Assembly (NCBI RefSeq): GCF_036226885.1
Contig: NZ_CP109027.1
Span: 1,426,001-1,490,000 of the forward strand
Source: Streptomyces sp. NBC_00663
GTDB lineage: Bacteria; Actinomycetota; Actinomycetes; Streptomycetales; Streptomycetaceae
Reading direction: 5' to 3'
DNA: 64,000 nucleotides
Under the pieces are notes generated by a model. The model ran no database searches. It saw nothing but the letters and a program-made list of their open reading frames with translations, and was not told where the DNA came from. Shown here piece after piece: positions 61,762 through 64,000 of this stretch. A program made the position numbers and the translations under genes. Position 1 is the stretch's first letter. Each line of letters opens with the position of its first letter.

Positions 61762-61811
61762 AACCTACGGCAACGTAACCTACGGGTTCGTAGCCTACGC
61801 TCTCGTAGGTT
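61762..61811. promoter_or_regulatory. Triple tandem operator array upstream of the desaturase gene
   Basis: Three 15-base units, AACCTACGGCAACGT, AACCTACGGGTTCGT and AGCCTACGCTCTCGT, followed by AGGTT, give three overlapping palindromes of the type CCTACG-n4-CGTAGG. They lie 65-115 bases before the acyl-ACP desaturase start, where a repressor would cover the promoter. I recall similar AACCTACG-type sites in lipid-desaturase regulation by TetR proteins. No regulator is adjacent. Confidence 0.75.
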
Positions 61812-61875
61812 CCGGCATCCGCTCGCCGGGTACCCGGCTTCTCTCCGCTTAGTTACGCGTCCCCCTGGAGTTCCC

Positions 61876-62850
61876 GTGACGATCACTTCCCCTCACCTCG
61901 GCAGCCCCGCCGGCTGGACCGACGCCAAGCTGCTGTACGCGCTGGAGGAAGTGGTCGAGACCGAACTCAACCGGCATCTGAAGGTCACCAAGGACTGGAT
62001 GCCGCACGAGTACGTGCCGTGGAGCGACGGCCGTAACTTCCCCGGCTTCTTCGAGGACGGCGAGGCCTGGGACAAGCAGCAGTCCAAGGTCACCGAGATC
62101 GGCCGCATCGCGCTCGTGGTGAACCTCCTCACCGAGGACAACCTCCCCAGCTACCACCACGAGATCGCCTCGCTCTTCGGCCGTGACGGCGCCTGGGGCA
62201 CCTGGGTGCACCGCTGGACCGCCGAGGAGGGCCGGCACGGCATCGTCATGCGCGACTACCTGCTCGCCTCGCGCGCGGTGGACCCGGACAAGCTGGAAGC
62301 GTTCCGCATGCAGCACATGTCGGAGGGCTTCGAGTCGGACAACCGCCACTCGATGCTGCACTCGGTCGCCTATGTCGCCTTCCAGGAGCTGGCGACCCGT
62401 ATCTCGCACCGCAACACCGGCCACCAGTCCGGCGACCCGGTCTGCGACCGCATGCTGGCGCGCATCGCGACCGACGAGAACCTCCACATGGTCTTCTACC
62501 GCAACCTCCTCAAGGCCGCGTTCGAACTCGCCCCCGACCTGACCATGCAGGCCGTCCGGGACGTCGTCGTCAACTTCCGCATGCCCGGCCACGGCATGCC
62601 CGGCTTCGAGCGCTTCGCCGCGCAGATGGCCATCGGCGAGGTCTACAACCTGCGCATCCACCACGACGACGTCATCCAGCCCGTGCTGCGCTTCCTGAAG
62701 ATCATGGAGATCGACGGCCTCGGTCCCGAGGGACAGCAGGCCCAGGAGGAGCTCGGCATGTTCATGGGCGGCCTGGACGCGGAGGCTTCGAAGTTCGACG
62801 CGAAGCTCGCGGCGCGCAAGGCGCGGATGGCGGCCCGCGCGGCCGGCTGA
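61876..62850 (+). CDS. Acyl-ACP desaturase (stearoyl-ACP delta-9 type)
   Basis: The 324-residue soluble di-iron enzyme has the two ExxH iron-binding motifs: EEGRHG (EExxH) near residue 117 and DENLHM (ENxHM) near residue 203, with helix EDNLPSYHHEIASLFG preceding. Such enzymes insert a cis double bond into acyl-ACP. The GTG at 61876 has CTGGAG 6 bases upstream; the longer frame to 61654 is not supported. The operator array upstream suggests tight control by a lipid-responsive repressor. Confidence 0.93.
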   Translation: MTITSPHLGSPAGWTDAKLLYALEEVVETELNRHLKVTKDWMPHEYVPWSDGRNFPGFFEDGEAWDKQQSKVTEIGRIALVVNLLTEDNLPSYHHEIASLFGRDGAWGTWVHRWTAEEGRHGIVMRDYLLASRAVDPDKLEAFRMQHMSEGFESDNRHSMLHSVAYVAFQELATRISHRNTGHQSGDPVCDRMLARIATDENLHMVFYRNLLKAAFELAPDLTMQAVRDVVVNFRMPGHGMPGFERFAAQMAIGEVYNLRIHHDDVIQPVLRFLKIMEIDGLGPEGQQAQEELGMFMGGLDAEASKFDAKLAARKARMAARAAG

Positions 62851-62916
62851 CCGCAGCCGCCGGGGGCTCTCGATTTTCCGGTGCGGTCCGCCCCTGACCG
62901 GCGGCATCATGCCGCC

Positions 62917-63756
62917 ATGCGAGAGAACACCAGGGTGGAGAGGGCGGTCGGGTTCCTGCTCGGCCTCGTCGACGAGGAGACCGCCGTACAGGTCCGGGCC
63001 CGGACCGGCCTGCCGGAGCCCGAGAGCCCCGCGCAGGCCCGGGGACGGGTCACGCGCGCGTGGACCTGGGCCAGGCACCTTGAGGCATCCGTGGCGCTGT
63101 GGATCCTGGAGAACGACGACCCGCAGCTCAACGCCCTGGTGTGGCGGTACATCCCGACCGACTCCGGTCTGCGCCGCGCCATCGCGCGCGGGGTGCCCTT
63201 CGCTGCCGGTCGTGTCGATCCTCTGCCGGTCGACGTGACCCTGCCGGGGCAGGAACCCGAGGTTCCGCACAGCTACGTCCGCCTTGGCCTCGTCGGCGCG
63301 CTGCGCGAGGTCACCACGGTGCACCAGGGCCGCGCGGCGGCGTCCATGGTGCTGACGCGCGCCGACTGGGCGGCGGTCGGCGCGGCGGACCGCGAGCGCC
63401 CGCTGCCCGGCTACGCCCGCTGGGCGCTCAACGTACGCCCGGACTGCCCGCCGTCGGTACGGGCGGGCTTCGGCACGCACGCGAAGTTCACCCACCGCCT
63501 GCGCCAGGCGGGCGTGTTCGAGAGCGCCGCCGACTACGTGGACTCCGACGGCCCGGCGCTGACCGTCCTGGAGGTGCTGTCGATGGGACAACTCCTGTTC
63601 CCGGCGCGGTTGAAGGAGGCCGAGGACGCCCTCCGCCCGCTCGTCCGGGAGCACTTGGGCGACCGTGAGGACGCCTGGGCGGTGCTGGCCCAGCTGGCGG
63701 AGACGTTCCACGGGAACACGCCGGAACTGATCGTCACGGCGGGCGCCATCGCGTGA
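62917..63756 (+). CDS. Conserved Streptomyces protein of unknown function
   Basis: A 279-residue, soluble, Ala- and Arg-rich protein I do not recognise. It has RVERAVGFLLGLVDEETAVQVRARTGLPEPESP at the N-terminus, TLPGQEPEVPHSYVRLGLVGALREVTTVHQGRAA in the middle and LEVLSMGQLLFPARLKEAEDALRPLVREHLGDRE near the C-terminus. No catalytic motif, signal peptide or membrane segment is visible. The start at 62917 (MRENTRVERA) follows 66 bases after the desaturase stop with no obvious terminator, so the two may be cotranscribed. Confidence 0.7.
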   Translation: MRENTRVERAVGFLLGLVDEETAVQVRARTGLPEPESPAQARGRVTRAWTWARHLEASVALWILENDDPQLNALVWRYIPTDSGLRRAIARGVPFAAGRVDPLPVDVTLPGQEPEVPHSYVRLGLVGALREVTTVHQGRAAASMVLTRADWAAVGAADRERPLPGYARWALNVRPDCPPSVRAGFGTHAKFTHRLRQAGVFESAADYVDSDGPALTVLEVLSMGQLLFPARLKEAEDALRPLVREHLGDREDAWAVLAQLAETFHGNTPELIVTAGAIA

Positions 63757-63767
63757 CCGGCAGGGGG

Positions 63768-63841
63768 ACGGGGCGGCTGGATTCGAACCAGCGTGTTCCG
63801 GTTTTGGAGACCAGCGCGCCTGCCTCTGCGCTACGACCCCG
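63768..63841 (-). tRNA. Divergent tRNA-Trp(CCA)-like gene
   Basis: Read on the minus strand, a cloverleaf can be built: D stem GCGC/GCGC, anticodon stem CTGGT/ACCGG with loop CTCCAAA (anticodon CCA, Trp), variable loop AACAC, T stem GCTGG/CCAGC with loop TTCGAAT. The acceptor stem (CGGGG-T-CG against CGCCCCG) pairs only with a bulged T, and no 3' CCA is encoded. Either a second, divergent tRNA-Trp or a degraded copy. The normal Streptomyces tRNA-Trp is elsewhere. Confidence 0.65.
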
Positions 63842-63932
63842 CCCTTGGCGCCCGATCGTAATGCCTTGGCCCGATGTCAGTGGGTCCTGGTACCAATGAG
63901 CCACGGGGCAGGTTCGGTACGGGGGGCGGGAT
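63842..63932. promoter_or_regulatory. Spacer between the tRNA-like gene and the last CDS
   Basis: About 90 bases with no ORF. It contains the promoter regions of the divergent tRNA-like gene and the plus-strand CDS at 63933. I see no clear motif. Confidence 0.3.
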
Positions 63933-64000
63933 ATGGCGTACGGGGAGCGGGGGCGGCGTCCCCCGGTGGTCGACCTCGCCGACCGCAGGGCGCTGGAGGG
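63933..64000 (+). CDS. Start of an unidentified CDS, truncated by the window end
   Basis: An ATG at 63933 opens a frame reading MAYGERGRRPPVVDLADRRALE before the window ends. The ribosome site is weak. The stretch is too short to assign a family. Confidence 0.35.
   Translation, partial: MAYGERGRRPPVVDLADRRALE

Noticed and set aside
63768..63841. Normal tRNA-Trp
   Set aside because: The acceptor stem has a bulge and the 3' CCA is missing, so it is listed as a divergent tRNA-like gene and not as standard.
1..64000. CRISPR array, transposase or prophage genes
   Set aside because: I searched by eye for regularly spaced repeats, transposase motifs and integrase-like proteins and found none.

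Overview
The window is high-GC, actinobacterial chromosome, almost certainly Streptomyces. The evidence is the codon usage, the ssgD sporulation gene, lineage-typical small proteins (DUF6380-like, LPFR-like), typical Streptomyces intergenic repeat elements, and a gene order that matches from memory the S. coelicolor SCO6720s to SCO6770s region. I see no IS element, CRISPR array, plasmid or phage module.

Layout. 1-11845 (minus strand) is a tightly overlapping hopanoid operon. In transcription order it reads: a possible 20-codon leader ORF, hpnC, hpnD, a 46-aa DUF6380-like microprotein, hpnE, a polyprenyl diphosphate synthase, shc, hpnG, hpnH, ispG, dxs and a truncated aminotransferase (hpnO). 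It covers isoprenoid precursor supply (MEP pathway), squalene synthesis by HpnCDE, cyclisation to hopene, and conversion to adenosyl-, ribosyl- and aminobacteriohopane products. 12171-19216 (minus) is a seven-gene envelope polymer operon: a CDP-alcohol phosphatidyltransferase/DUF5941 fusion, a nucleotidyltransferase, a glycerol-1-phosphate-dehydrogenase-like enzyme, a second CDP-alcohol phosphatidyltransferase, a GT2 glycosyltransferase, and a TagG/TagH-type ABC exporter. galE, a cation efflux protein and idi follow on the plus strand; idi links back to isoprenoid supply.

22300-43240 is mixed housekeeping: an RsbW-like kinase, HdeD-like membrane protein, enoyl-CoA hydratase, DJ-1/PfpI protein with GlxA regulator, SCO6745-family protein, tex, ABC-F, D-amino acid oxidase, BCCT transporter, two secreted peptidases, arginase-family and macro-domain proteins, an amino acid permease and a MerR regulator. 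43214-43740 is a cluster of three broken gene fragments. 43806-51492 holds a ThDP decarboxylase and a fatty-acid beta-oxidation set (FadB-like, thiolase, acyl-CoA dehydrogenase, CoA-transferase), with a 43-codon hexapeptide-repeat ORF coupled at both ends inside it. 51694-63756 holds a saccharopine-dehydrogenase-like reductase, an endonuclease V with an unusual C-terminal extension, a Ycf48-like propeller, ssgD, a PEP-mutase-family enzyme, GPP34, an ABC-F gene behind a long leader, DDAH, and an acyl-ACP desaturase behind a triple operator. A divergent tRNA-Trp-like gene lies at 63768-63841, and a CDS start is cut by the window end.

Most promising leads: the G1P-dehydrogenase/CDP-alcohol export operon, where one transferase lacks a catalytic Asp; the double-coupled repeat microORF; the DUF6380-like microprotein inside the squalene genes; the desaturase operator array; the ABC-F leader; and the aberrant tRNA. 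Apart from motif inspection, all functions are inferred from family knowledge; no searches were run.
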